Positions 10,829 to 22,654 of a stretch of 64,000 nucleotides of DNA are shown piece after piece. The stretch's first letter is position 1. Every line of letters starts with the position of its first letter. The notes beneath the pieces are model-generated. The model was not told where the DNA came from. It ran no database searches and saw only the letters and a list, made by a program, of their open reading frames with translations. The stretch spans positions 248,001-312,000 of the forward strand of contig JALQBC010000013.1 of assembly GCA_023375675.1 (NCBI GenBank). Direction: 5' to 3'. The position numbers and the translations under genes were made by a program. The stretch comes from Cytospora piceicola (Eukaryota; Ascomycota; Sordariomycetes; Diaporthales; Cytosporaceae).

Positions 10829-12361
10829 TTAGTCCTGCTCTTCCTCAGCCTCGCCTTCATCCTCGCCCTCATCCTCGCCCTCACCCTCGGCCTCCCCCTC
10901 ACCCTCGTTGATCGCCTGCCCGTCTAGAGACCGCATTAGGGCGGTCTCTAGGTCCTCCACGACCTCCTTCCAGGTGCCATCCTTTCCAGGACGACACAAT
11001 AACTTGCCCTTCTTGGAGCCATCCGTGCGGAGGTTGATGAGGTCCTCGATCAGAGTGGCCGGAGACTTGCCCTGCAAAGCCGCCTCCTCTGTGGGGTAGG
11101 TCGTATCGAGATCCAGCCCGTGACGGCTCTCGTAGTGCGGGAGCCTCTCCGCCAGCTGCCGCTCCGCTTCGCGGACGCGCTCCTTCAGGGCGTTGAGGTC
11201 CCTGCCGTCGATGATGTTGTGGCCCCGAAGGGCACCTGGGTACTTGCGCCTGACATACTTCCACTCGGTGCTGTATCGCTTCTCGGGTACATCTATCCCA
11301 TGCACACGGTGCTCGTGGTCGGACAGGGCATCGGCGCGGTAGTTGCCCCTCAGCGCGCTGCAACCTTCGTAGCTGCACTCGTAGAGCTTAGGGCGGATCT
11401 CCTCTGGAATGACCCCCTTGAGGTCTGGTAGGTGCTTCGAGAGGATGTGATTGTTCATACTGGACCTCAGTGTCTTCTTCTGGCAGATCGGACAGGGGAA
11501 CTTCGCGGTTTTCGAGTCCAAGTTGCCCGCCGGTATTTTGGGCGTTATATACTCCCTGTGTATCCAGGCACGAAGGGCCGAGTATTCGTCCTTCACCTTC
11601 TTCCTCTTCGCAGGTGGTCCGCTCTGCTCCTCAACGGCAGCAGCGACACCCTCGATGAGCTCTTGGGAGACCTGGGGGCGCTTGGGACGTCTGCCACTGG
11701 TATCGGGCCCAACTTGACCAGCGCCAGCACCAGCGCCAGCACCAGCAGGACCCTGAAGACCACTAGATGCAACGGCGGTTGGGTGTCCGCCCACCCAAGG
11801 GGATGGCACCGCCGTGTTGCCACCCGGGCCGTCGGAAGGCAAGGAAGCACCCTGCTGTTGACCCTGCATCAACGACTGTCTGATGTGGGGGTGGAGCTGG
11901 GGCGGCGGGCGCGGAGCGTAGTGCTGTGACGCAAACAACTGGCCTGGGTCGGGGTAGCTAGGGGCGCCCAGGTTGGTACCTGACGCAGGCGCACCCTGGC
12001 CCCTGCCGAGCCCAGCCTGCTGCTCGTTGTCGGGTCTGAAGTCGAAGGCAGCGGGGTTGGTGTTGCTGGGGGCAGCTTGTGAGTTGGTCTGGTCAAGCGC
12101 ACTGTTGCCCCAGTTGATCAATAGGGCAGGGTCAATCGCGTCTTCGTTGCTGGAAAATAAAAGAAGGGGTTAGCAAACACGTTGGCGAATAACCAGGGTC
12201 AAAGAGTATATCATCACGAGGCTGGAGGGGCGAGGCATGGAGCTGAGCCTTGATGGGGCTCTCGGTGGCAGTACTTACTCGTCTTCGTCGCTGAAATGCG
12301 CCATATTGGCGTTCTGCTCGTCTGAGGCCTCGTTGTTAGACATGTTGTTGTTGTTGCCCAT
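10829..12361 (-). CDS. C2H2-like zinc-finger protein with acidic C-terminus
   Basis: Probable nuclear DNA-binding protein of a fungal lineage-restricted type; no family name is certain. Exon 12361..12279, intron 12278..12150 (GTAAGT..TTTCCAG), exon 12149..10829 give 467 aa from the ATG at 12361. A low-complexity Gln/Pro/Gly N-terminus includes a Gly-Ala run encoded by a 12-bp repeat near 11718-11748. A basic cluster PPAKRKKVK (about residue 206) looks like a nuclear signal. Finger one is CPIC..HILSKH (C247, C250, H262, H267). A second, looser Cys/His set follows (C286, C291, H306/H311). The last 30 residues are almost all Glu, Gly, Asp and Ala. A C-terminal acidic tail could act in activation or chromatin contacts (inference). 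Further 5' exons may exist (see 12975-13350), so the start is less sure than the rest. Confidence 0.75.
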
Positions 12362-12681
12362 ATCTTGTCCTTCGCTATCGCGGGTTCCAGACAAAGCGGC
12401 TGCTCTGAGGCTGTAAATTGGACGAGGCCGTTTGGTCAGTACGTGCTCGTATGTGTTTTCACAGGTCAGGTGGCGTAGGAAGGTTGTATGTGGTAGCGGG
12501 AACGGTTTAGGTGGAGTAAATCCGCCCAAACAGAAAAGAAAGAGAAAGAAAGCGGGTGGGGAGAGGGGAGGTGGTAGAAAGCAAGGGTAGCTGGATTGGT
12601 AGGAGGCTGTGGGACATATGTTTTGGGATGTGGAATGGAGAATTGTTTCTCCATGACTGGCTTAGTCGGCAGGTGGTAGAG

Positions 12682-12778
12682 GGCTCGGCGCGTGAAGGAG
12701 GGCTCGGCGCATGAGGCTCGGCGCATGAGGCTCGGCGCATGAGGGCTCGGCGTGTAAGGGAAGGCTCGGCATGGGAGG
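12682..12778. repeat. 14-bp GC-rich minisatellite (core GGCTCGGCGCATGA)
   Basis: About six head-to-tail units, 14 to 19 bp each; the central ones are near identical. It lies upstream of the zinc-finger gene's first safe ATG, inside either its leader or a long intron. Confidence 0.85.
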
Positions 12779-12974
12779 GAGTGCATTTGCATCGTGGAGA
12801 GTGTCATAGAAAGCAGTGCTTGTATGGCAGTGCATTGATCATTGCTACTGCCATTGCCAAAGCAGAAGGCCAGTCCAGCATATGACAGTGAATAGCCATG
12901 TAGGATATAGTACCAAGACGAAGCATTGCTTGTGTGGTAGGCTGCTTGGGGTCTCGGTAGAGTATGCCACATAC

Positions 12975-13350
12975 CTTCTGAGAAGGAGCCTGGTCCTTAG
13001 CCATGCCCTTCGAAGTGGTTGATTTCTGTTGAGAGACCTAAAGGAACACGGAAACCAGTTAGCCATGATTCTGGGATCGATCCACACGCATAGACTTACC
13101 ACCATTGCTCGTTGATGATTTCCTCAGTAAGCCTGCGGACGTCCTCTGCTTCTTGAACGCTGTGGGGTCTACGGTCAATGTCGCTATGCGTCTCTTCCAA
13201 GAGCTCGATGCAACCGTCCAAATCTAATTGAACCTGAGTACTATTATGTATTAGCAGAAGAGTGGTAGAACTTGCTCAAGGCCCATACCTGAATTCTTTC
13301 TCAATGTCCTGGAAAACCTCTAAGACGATGGAACGCAAAGGCTTGTCCAT
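12975..13350 (-). CDS. Candidate upstream exons of the zinc-finger gene, or a separate small gene
   Basis: An ATG at 13350 opens MDKPLRSIVLEVFQDIEKEF. This can be spliced 13350..13289, 13240..13100 and 13037..12975 using good donors (GTATGG, GTAAGT, GTATGT). The middle exon reads QLDLDGCIELLEETHSDID, a convincing acidic amphipathic stretch. Splicing on to 12410..12279 keeps the frame and would join the zinc-finger protein, giving about 572 aa. The third exon reads poorly in that frame (Arg/Leu-rich) and better in another one, so the alternative is a short protein of about 69 residues ending right after the second exon. No family was recognised. Confidence 0.35.
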
Positions 13351-13390
13351 TATGATGGTGGTACTGGATTGTTGATTGAGAGACAGGATA

Positions 13391-13468
13391 GTTGAGAGCT
13401 TGTAGCTGAAAAGACAGTCGAGAGCTTGTAGCTGAAAAGATAGTCGAGAGTTTGTGAGTGCAAAGGTT
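13391..13468. repeat. 26-bp direct repeat, three copies
   Basis: Units begin at 13391, 13417 and 13443. The first two differ at two positions; the third is more diverged. The array lies just upstream of the candidate start at 13350. Confidence 0.85.
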
Positions 13469-16028
13469 GTCGGAGGTCTGTAGGTGGAAATTGCACGCCG
13501 ACGTTTCTGAAAGTTTGAGCAGCTTAGAACGGCTATAAAGTAGGCCCGATAAAGCTGCCTAGGTACGTACCTAGATAGGTAGCACGTGAGTCTTCAGAAG
13601 TATCTGTGAAGGGGGACACGTGACCATGAGAAAGCTTCACTGGAGCACTACCTCGGTACGTACCTTGGTAGAGCCATATAAAGGTGAGATGTCACTGAAA
13701 ACATTTGAAGCACCCCTTGCAATCCTGGCTCAGCCCATCAAGAGCTTTAGGCACTGTGATCAGTAAATGATCCAAGGTATCCAAGTCGGAAAGGTGCCCT
13801 GCCCAGAGCATAAAGCCTGGACGGCCTTGCGATGACCAGGTGTCAGGAGTCTTGTAACCGCTAACCTTGAATTCATAATTGTTGAATACTATTGTGGCAT
13901 TCTAGACTCCCTAAAGTCTGAGAAGTATCAGGAATGTTCGATAAATCACGTAGGGAGCTTCGAAGAAAGCAACCTATTTCAGGAAGAAGCTTCAAAATAC
14001 CATCTCAAGTGCTTTTTTTTAATAGAAGCCATTAATTTCCCACCCCGAAATGACACAAATATCACGAATTGGTAATGTACATAAGCAAGACTGTATTATA
14101 ATTTCCTGCTCAACTCTAAAGGAGACTCTTTTAGGCATTTCAGTGCTGACTTGAAATCGTAGGAAGTCTCTTTAATATTCATGTGTTCGACAACTTGGAA
14201 TCTTCATTCTTGCTCTTACCTTAGCGGCAGCGGTTAAAGCAACCTTGGAATATATATGAGTAGCTAAAATAGCCTGACTTATTCGTCGTCTGTATCTTTA
14301 AAAGAGACTGTGCGAAACTCAATAGCCTGTTACACCCAGTTTAATCAGGCCTTAGTAGAGAATCCAGATTTTGTTCGTGAAGGCATAAGAGTAATGCTAT
14401 TATATATGTTGTAAGGTATGGCTTACATGATCTGGGGCAAACTGAAGACACGGGGACGTTTATAATATACCCTAGGGCAGTTTACAGTCATTCAATTCCA
14501 GGGTGCGTGTTGTTGTCTGAAGGAAAGTTAAAAAAAAGGGCCTAAAGCCTATAGGAAGGGAAGGAAAAGCGTGTAAGTGAAGAAAGTAACGCTGATATAA
14601 GCTAACGTAACAAATATTTGCTTATACATAATTCAGTACTAGCTGGAGACTACCAACAGAGTCGACAATGCAGAAGCAGAAAGTACATCCCAAGTGTTCC
14701 ATTATGTGTGAACTGTGCCCGGTGACGGTATGTTGAATACAGAAGAAATTTAGCACTTTGTCTAAAGAAGATTGTGGCTGGATACGTGTGCATGCTAGGC
14801 CCAGCACGGTGACTTAGCCATAGACATTATTGCCTTCATTTTCGGAGGGCACCATTCTGATGAATTTATACTTGACCATGAAACACATAGGTAATACCGA
14901 TCCTTGATTGATATTTCGCAATACTCATCATTTGTTATGTGCTAAAGAAATTGGATGTAAACCTATGAGTAGGACTCACAATCCCGGCACGATTTAGCGT
15001 ACAGGATGTATAATAACTAATCGTATGCAAATGGTACACTTCGTATATCCTTGCATTACGCCCTTGAAGGATGTTTAACCTGACACTTGCATGGCGAAAG
15101 CAACACGTCCCATATCGGCGGCATAAGATCAAATGTGGAGTTTTTTTTCGCCTCCATGGTTGTTGTGGCTCGGCACGCACGTATCCGGTGCCTCGGCGTG
15201 GGAGAGCAGACCGGTCGCATCAAGGGGTCGCATCAAGGCAGGAGTTTCTCGGAAGGCGGGAGGCGGAAGGAAACAGGCGGTGTGGTGATTCGCGACTTGA
15301 GGCTCTGGCATGCCCCCCCCCCTGGGATGCCAAATTTGAGTGGAGATGTGCGGAGTATATATGCTTGCATTGACTTATCTTGTGCCGTGTTACCGGGACC
15401 TAAAGAGATTGGTGTTTGGGGAGAACTAAAAACCTATACTGGAAGACCTGAAGAAGGAGAGAAGGCTGGGGCTCGACGTCAGCGCCGTCGATCGGGTTGC
15501 GAACAAGAAGGCCTCAGGCCATGGTGGTAATATGGACCGTGGCTTTAGCATTAGCTATGGTTAACTAGGAGCCGTGAGGAAGGAAGGGTTTCTAAGATCA
15601 CAAGATACTCAGGTAGCGAATTAGTTGGTACAGCTTGTTACTTGTGACATTTTTCTATGCCGTCCGACCGCATCTTGATCTTGGTAGCCCTGGAGCTTAC
15701 TGTATCGGCATCGAGTCACCTCAGAGCTGATCACCGCGGAATCTGTGCTGCAAAAAGAATGTGCGAATGGTGACATCTTGTATTTTGACTAAGTTTGCAA
15801 GCTATGTAGAGGGGCTCCCCTTTCAATGTGGTATATTATGTCTTAAAAACCTAGAACTATAGACACAAAGGCCCTAAACCAGGCTTTCTATATAATCCAT
15901 ACGCACACCCTGGTAGTCACAATTCTACCAATCATCATTCGTCAATCTTCTAATCGACTGTATGACAACTCAATATCACCTCTCCGTTATGAAGATCCCA
16001 TTCCATTGTACGGGTTTTACTGGGGAGC
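13469..16028. other. Long intergenic stretch without a supported gene
   Basis: About 2.5 kb of moderately AT-rich DNA. CpA and TpG are present at normal-looking levels, so it is not a RIP block. It holds a 10-C run near 15313 and palindromic CCTAGG/GTACGTAC-type sites near 13557-13590. Open frames such as 15087-15530 have no domain, are Arg/Gly-rich and are shadowed by other frames. No RNA gene was recognised. Confidence 0.5.
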
Positions 16029-16626
16029 CTAGACGGCCTGTCCCTGACGGCTCTGGGCGAGCTCGCGCTGAGCAGTGGAAGTTGGGCCACCAGGAGCTGG
16101 CTCTCCGCCGGTCACCTTCTTCTCGGCCTCGGTGATATAGTGAAGGTTCTGGGCGTTGATGGTCTCATTGGCGTGCTTCTGGGCCTGTGCGGTGGGGCCA
16201 CCCTTGACTGGACCAGACTCGCCGGTGACCTTCATCTCGGCATGTGTAATGTCGGAAATGGCCTTGCCGTCGAGGATCCCGGTGTGGACTTTTTGTCTGG
16301 CCTTTCTGGCTTCTGCAGCCTGTCTTTCGTGTTAGCTTTGTCACCATGCGGAAGATGCAGAAGATGTGACATACCTCGTTGCGAACCTGAGCAGCCTCGC
16401 TCTGGGCCATAGAAGCAGGACTGCCAGCTACGGGAGCGCCGTTGTGAGTGATATTCTACTCGCCTTTGGCAATGTCTGAAACGACACGGCCGTGGAGGTT
16501 TTCGTTGGCATGCTTCTGAGCCTGGGCTGTGGGGCCTCCCTGGACAGGCTCTGGCTGTCCTGTGAGCTGATTCTCCTTTTAGGTGATATTGGAGATGGTC
16601 CCAGAGTCGACGGTGTGGTCAGCCAT
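16029..16626 (-). pseudogene. SMP/LEA-like (seed maturation protein type) gene with two in-frame stops
   Basis: Exon 16626..16375 (84 codons), intron 16374..16320 (GTATGT..GACAG, phase 0), exon 16319..16029 (97 codons). The hydrophilic protein has repeated modules of the form SDIxxxE..VTGx..P..GGPTAQAQKHAN, the pattern of SMP-type LEA proteins found in plants and fungi, where they are linked to desiccation or stress tolerance. Two stops break the reading: TAA at 16581-16579 (codon 16) and TAG at 16458-16456 (codon 57). Frame, module spacing, splice sites and everything after the stops are intact. Each stop differs from a Gln codon by one C-to-T change. This may be a recent pseudogene, a gene starting further in, or a recoded or edited message. 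A TATA-like motif lies at 16903-16910, upstream on the same strand. Confidence 0.7.
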
Positions 16627-17328
16627 TCTTGCTGATTTGTTGGATGTGTTGAAAGACAGATTTATCGTGGAGACTGACGATGATTAAAAGAGTTGAGCTC
16701 GAGGTGTTGGTCGTTAGGCTCTGGTCTGTCTGGATGCGGAGAGAAGTGTGGAAGAGGGGAGTATTTGTCGAGCGGACGACACTTTGATCGAAGCTGTATG
16801 TGGTTCCTGGAGTGAGTTGTCTTCGTGCCTGCCTCAAGCTTGTCTTTTTGTTTCGTTACTTTCTCGGGCAGAAAGCGTGTCCAGCGCGTCTTCTGGTTTG
16901 GCTTCATATAGCTATCTAGGTTTGCATAGGTGTGGTTGACAAAGAGGTGACGTCGAAGAAGCACCCCCGGTCGATCGGTGACTTCACTATCTCCACTGCA
17001 TACACCTCATGAAGGAATCAACAACTGCTATTATTCATTTTGTCGGAAGCCTGCCTAGGTCCCTAGTACTTTGTATGGATGCTTGGGAACTGAGTCGAAC
17101 CTTCATCGTGAACTGCAACTTGGAATATACGTTGGCACCGACTTCTAGCAGACTCGTCTAATAGCAATATGATTGCTATCAGAGCAATATTGATATGCAC
17201 CTGGGTGGCCAAGAATCACGGGCAAAGATCACTAGCATAAAGAAGTCTCATGAAGAGACCCTGTATCATCGACTTTATAAGTCAATAAGCAACACTCTTT
17301 GTTAGCTACGTAGCGGACATGTCTCCTA
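16627..17328. other. Intergenic: upstream of the SMP-like gene
   Basis: The half near 16626 is the presumed leader and promoter of the SMP-like gene, including a TATA-like TATATGAA on the minus strand at 16903-16910 and a CCCCT (STRE-type) site. The remainder, toward the DUF3176 stop, shows nothing recognisable. Confidence 0.4.
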
Positions 17329-19515
17329 CTACACTCGCGCAAAATGAAGCCCCCCTTCCCCGTCATCCACAAGTCTTGCATTCATATTCTCTGCAAGATG
17401 CTTTAACTTATCCGTATCCTCTCCCCCAGCAATAGCCACGTCCTTCTTCGTCCATCCATCCAACCCATAAACCAGCAGTGCTATTAAAGAAGTTTTGAGC
17501 AGCGGCTGTCCTGAAGTGAGGAAAATGGACACACCCAATAGAACGACAACGAGAAGCGTCTCGGCGAAAGGGAGGATCAACCACGGCCAGTTTACGCTGA
17601 TGTATGTCTCCTTGACATAGACATCACCCGCGACCATGGTCGCATTGGCATTATCCCCGGGGTCGACGCTTCGGACCTGGTTTGTGAGTGTCGTTGCCAG
17701 ATTAGCCGTTGCGTTGCCGATGTCGGAGGTGTATAGAAAAGTTGAGATGTCGAGGGAGTCCGAGTCGAAGGTTGATCCTGCGTGGGGATAAACGCTGACG
17801 ATCTGCCGCGTAAGAAGCTTCGAGATGTAAGTGAACAGTGAGCGATCTGCGTTCGAGTCTATGTTGAAGAGAGCTCCTGTGGACGGTGCTATATACGTTA
17901 TGAAATCCTCCAGGTTTCCGGTGGTCTCTTGGAACGTGCCGTTGTACACCAGTCTCTCGTAGGTCGTAGAAGCCGCGGCGATAGAGTGGGGTGTCGCGGT
18001 GAGATTTTGAAGAGTCTGTGAGCACCAGTACATGGCAGTGTAGGATAGCTCTGTTACCGGGGGAGTTGTAAGATCTATGGCTCCAATATTGTTATCCGTG
18101 ACCTTTGAGGTATAGAGCACAGCTCCGTAGGCTGACATGGCTTCTATTCCGATGTAGCCCGAGCTTTGAAACAGAGTCGTTGAGTGGCTACTAGTATCTT
18201 GCTGTTCAGCAAACTGCATAACGAATGGGTCCGGTGCGTAGGGTTGAAGCGGTGCATCTGAGGGGAATGTATAGGTGCAGTTGAGGACGTCGTCAACCCT
18301 TCCGGTGCACTTCACCTTGACTGTGTCTGTTACGTTTTGGTGTTCGCTGCACATGCCCAGCGTGGTGAAAGTGTCCCATGCACATCGGTCGCCTGGGCAA
18401 ACGTACATGGGCTGAAAGATCGATCCGGAAACGCCGTCGATCACTGACGACTCCAGTTTGAATAAATCGGCGTTAAACTGCGTTGCATGGTCAAAGTCTT
18501 ATAATTACGTTAGCCAGAGAGTCATCATTGCACCGGTACATCAGTAGGTTTCTCGACACTTACTTCCTGTACTACCATCATTATCTTGGAGATATGCCTT
18601 TGACCAATACTGGGTAGTCATTCCAATATCAGCAGTAACGTTCGTTAACTTGGTATCCCTGGCCGGGAAACTCAAAATTTGCTGAGCACTCGGATCGTAC
18701 CCGAGCGCCACAATAGACACAATAGCCAGACTCCAGACCGTGAACGCGTGAACACGGACGTTCAGCAATACCATCAGCGACCCCCAGGGTCCACGACTGG
18801 CCTCGTCAATAACCTGGAGGTGGCTGAGCCTGTTCGGACGCAGCAGGAAGTGGCGCCACTTGAGTTGGCTGATGCAGCTCGCAATTGGGACCATCATAGC
18901 TGACTTTCCAACAGTCGTGAAGACGGCAATCAGGGAGTTGGGCTGGATCCAGAGAGTCCAAGACGCGAGGGCGAGATTGTTGGCTTTGAGAAGGGTAACT
19001 AGAAGAAGAACCATGCTGATGATGCTCAGGAGGCCTGATCCGATCTCCCACCACCACCACCACGAGATGGGAGATTTTGGAGCCTTCTGGGGAAAAGTTC
19101 CACCGATAGTCGTACCTGAGATTGAAGAGGGCGCATTTTCCGAGTTGGGTTGGGCAGAACTTGAAGGGTTTGGTAGCGGCTGGTAGGCTATAGATTGTCC
19201 GGCCAGCCCGATAGGGCCAGCGGGAAACCCAATAAAAGGCTGGTGGGCAGTTAGGCCATTGGAGCCAACAGGGCTAGCAGATCGACTTCGTCGCGGACTT
19301 TCATTATCTTCATTATCGGTCGACACCGATGGTATAGGGTTGCCGCCATCGTCTAAAGAGACCCGAGAAACTGTAGACACCGAAATTCTAGGGCTGCTAT
19401 CTCGGTGTATACTAATCGTAGGCGACATCAAATATCGGTCTTCCTGAATCGAGATGCGCCCAGCGTCCATCGATTCTGCGGCGTGTTGGGGTGACGAAGG
19501 ATGTTGACCCGCCAT
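17329..19515 (-). CDS. DUF3176 family multi-pass membrane protein
   Basis: Fungal membrane protein of the DUF3176 family, with no known function. Exon 19515..18564, intron 18563..18498 (GTAAGT, branch GGCTAACG, TATAAG), exon 18497..17329; the phases fit and give 706 aa. A Ser/Pro-rich cytosolic N-terminus (1-145) precedes three helices: about 158-178 (after the run SWWWWWE), 194-216 and 256-273. A large extracytosolic domain follows with several Cys and many N-glycosylation sites, then a last helix about 621-644 (WPWLILPFAETLLVVVLL) and a short tail. Three helices, a big loop and a C-terminal helix is the family layout. The acceptor at 18498 was preferred to a nearby CAG because only it keeps the frame. 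Confidence 0.85.
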
Positions 19516-20354
19516 GTGGAGGATCGGTCGATGGCTTAGGGGTGGAAGAGTATAATCCGTAGCACAGGCCGGAGTGTAAGAAAGAGATAACCACTGATGG
19601 ACTTAGATGACCAACGAAAGATGTATATACATGTGTACTTGGTACGTACAATAAGCCGCTGGTGGTAGTCACTGGTTAAGTAATGCCTAGTCCTACGTAC
19701 CAGCTCGCTTTTCGCGGACAGCCTCATCATATACTCAATCCGGTACCCCATCAACCACGCAGTATCAAACATGACGGTTTTGACCATCTGCTCAAACCTA
19801 TTATTAGATATGACATACATGCTTGCGGGTGGGAGCCGCGGAAGTGGACACCTGGGAACCTAATTTGTATAGAGACAAACTTAGGCCAATCATCCCCCTG
19901 CCCAGTAGCACATTGTTCCACATCATAGCTACACAGCCTTTTCAGCTCATGCAAGTTGCTGACGCCTGAATCATTGTTGGAGTGCTTATCATCTTCGGTC
20001 TAGTGGGGTCTATATCTGTCAACTCGATTAGTTCACCGGATCCCAATGGCTCAAGGATTTCTGCTTCTTTCATGAACCCGAGCATAGCCTATTGTCATCC
20101 GCCCAACATCCCAGCGTTCCAACCCTAGGGTAAACTAAAGACGGGGCCGAGGGGGGGGGGGCAGATATTTTACAGATTAGCGGACGATAGCAAGACCTAC
20201 CCTAGGGTACTTGGCGCTACGAAGCCTGCGTTTGGCGGGATTTTCATAAGTTGTTACGTTGGCTTACGTCCACTGGTTAGCGTTACTTCCTTCACTTACA
20301 CGCTTTTTCTTCCCTTTCCTCAGATTTTAGGCCTGTTTGTTTACTTTCCTTCAG

Positions 20355-20380
20355 ACAACAACAACAACAACAACAACAAC

Positions 20381-20444
<64 letters not shown>
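20355..20444. repeat. Compound microsatellite (CAA)n(CA)n
   Basis: About nine CAA units pass directly into about 31 CA units. A short ATTGAAC repeat follows it. It is likely to be length-polymorphic. Confidence 0.97.
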
Positions 20445-20449
<5 letters not shown>

Positions 20450-22195
20450 ATTGAACATTGAACATTGAATAACCGTAACGCGCACACAAGTCGTGCCTGT
20501 TTTTCAGTTTGAACCAGATCGTGCGAGTCATACCTAGGAGAACAAAATCCGGGGAGGAGGGGGTGAGAAGAAGACAGCCTTGCAGATTATAGAGGTTAGG
20601 TAATTGCAGCAAGAATGTGTAAATCTCCAATATCTTGAGCAGAGAGATATATAAAGGCCCCCTAATATCAGAATTGCTAGAACCCTCCTTAGCCCTCTCT
20701 CAACACTTCCCTCTCTCTATATAAACCTTTCTGAAAATTACTTATGGACATAATCATACCTTCACGATTTTTAAGCCCAGGACACCTCTGAGATATTACT
20801 ATCAGCTACTTAGCAACCATACCCAAACAATAATATCTTCCTTCCTAAAATGTTACTACAATACCACTCAATCTCATCTTTCTAGTCGAAAGCCAGCTGG
20901 CCGTTAAAAAGAACGATCAGAATCAGGCTATTTGGGCCCCTGTAAAATAGACAAAAGGTGACAATCGGGACAGCCAAAAGGGGGCTAGATACCTCCACAC
21001 CACGCTAGATCTCACGATGCTCTGATCAGGTCATTGCACGGGTGCGCCGCTTGATGTGGTGGCAACCGTAGGGGGTTAGGGTTTCCAACTATAAGTAGGC
21101 TTCCTTCCTTAAGCACCGTCTGTAGCCTTCGAAATCAAGCTACACGATACACACACTTGATGACCCTACTATGGCTCCTACACAAACACCCTTTTTAAAT
21201 GTTATCCACCGAACCAAAGACCGACATCGAGCTTATATTCAAGTCCATTGTGTCAATTCACTCACCTTCAAGTACGACAAGATGCGAATCCTCACCATGA
21301 CGACATCAATGAGCACGGGCATTTTGCCGCCGGCGGAGACGAGCGAGATATAATACGGCGTTCCGATACATCACACGCAACATATACTTTTTCCAACCAA
21401 CCAGGTTGCCAACTGGGCACGGAGAATAGCCAACTGTAAAGGGTAGTAGGCCAAGGGCCTCCTTGCTGACCACGATGACAAGTTCCGGTAAATATATACA
21501 CAAGGAGTTATACACAGAGGACCTATAACACCAGACGCTGAGCACCCCTCCCAGCCTCCAGGCGGAATGCTAATCAACTACTATAGGTACAGCTACAACG
21601 CTATAACCAGGCGCCTACGTAGGGCAGTAGGGCAGTAGGGTGGGGCTTATATAAGGCCGCCTAGATATACTGCTGTGAGTTTTGTCGAAGGTTCTAGTAT
21701 TCGATGTGATTAATTATACCAGGCCTACAGGGTCACCTGACTACCGCCAGGACGACTTACTTAATAACTATATAGCGGCCTTCAGTACCCTCAGGCCCAC
21801 GACTTTATTGGTTACCTCCAATATTCACTAGGTGCCCAGGACTTACACCTATCTGCCTATTGTCCCTATTGTTCCTCTCATCTCCCCCACCATTTAAATC
21901 GTGACCTTCCTACAACTGCTACCCTAGAGTACACTACCTGTTCCCCTAGTCTGCTGCTATCCTATCGACGTGTACGCTTTCATTATTGGGAGCGCTATCG
22001 GCATTGCCATCTCACTCATCAGTGACAGGTCTCCTCCGTGCCAAGTGTAGTGTAAGTCGTCGCTGGTGTCCTCCTCCTCTCGAGGTCGTTGTGTCCCTCT
22101 CGCCCCCCCCCAACCCCCCCACCCCCCCCCGGAATTCTTACAGCGCGATTCTGAGACTTGAGAGGCATTGGCAGGACCCCATACAAAGTCCAATG

Positions 22196-22654
22196 CTATT
22201 TGACGGCGACTGGCTTCTCACTGTTGGTACATAATACACAGGCTTGATTGTGTTCATTGCTAGATTTATCCTTAAAAATGCCGATGTTCGCCACACCAAG
22301 ATGGCGATCAAATTGGGACTGCGACATTCTAAGTAACGTCTGGATATATACTTTAAGTAACTGCCTGACTGGTGTGCCTTTACCCCTTTTCAGGATAGTT
22401 TCACTGCCCCCTGTTACATTTAGCTGGCTATGGTGACACTCCGATTCCTTAAAGTTGGGATCCAACCACTGAAGTGAGGCCCGTTGACAATTAAAACCAG
22501 GTGGCATGGAACATAGGTCGTTGTTTTTTTCACTGATAGCAACATTAAATAGTGCACTGTGCTTAGTATAGGTCCCGCAGAGTAATGCACACAGCAGTCC
22601 TGATGCACCGAGGCTTCTCAGGAGCATAATATTGAAGTCCAACTTTTTTCTCAC
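22196..22654 (-). CDS. Orphan open frame, possible small secreted protein
   Basis: 152 aa starting MRKKLDFNIMLLRSLGASGL, with a hydrophobic stretch and seven or more Cys. No family was recognised. It may be a chance frame: it lies in a gene-poor region, has no codon bias like its neighbours, and an overlapping frame exists on each strand. Listed only as a weak candidate. Confidence 0.15.
   Translation of the reverse strand: MRKKLDFNIMLLRSLGASGLLCALLCGTYTKHSALFNVAISEKNNDLCSMPPGFNCQRASLQWLDPNFKESECHHSQLNVTGGSETILKRGKGTPVRQLLKVYIQTLLRMSQSQFDRHLGVANIGIFKDKSSNEHNQACVLCTNSEKPVAVK

Noticed and set aside
15087..15530. 147-codon plus-strand frame
   Set aside because: No domain, low-complexity Arg/Gly content and several overlapping frames; it crosses a 10-C run that may be unreliable.
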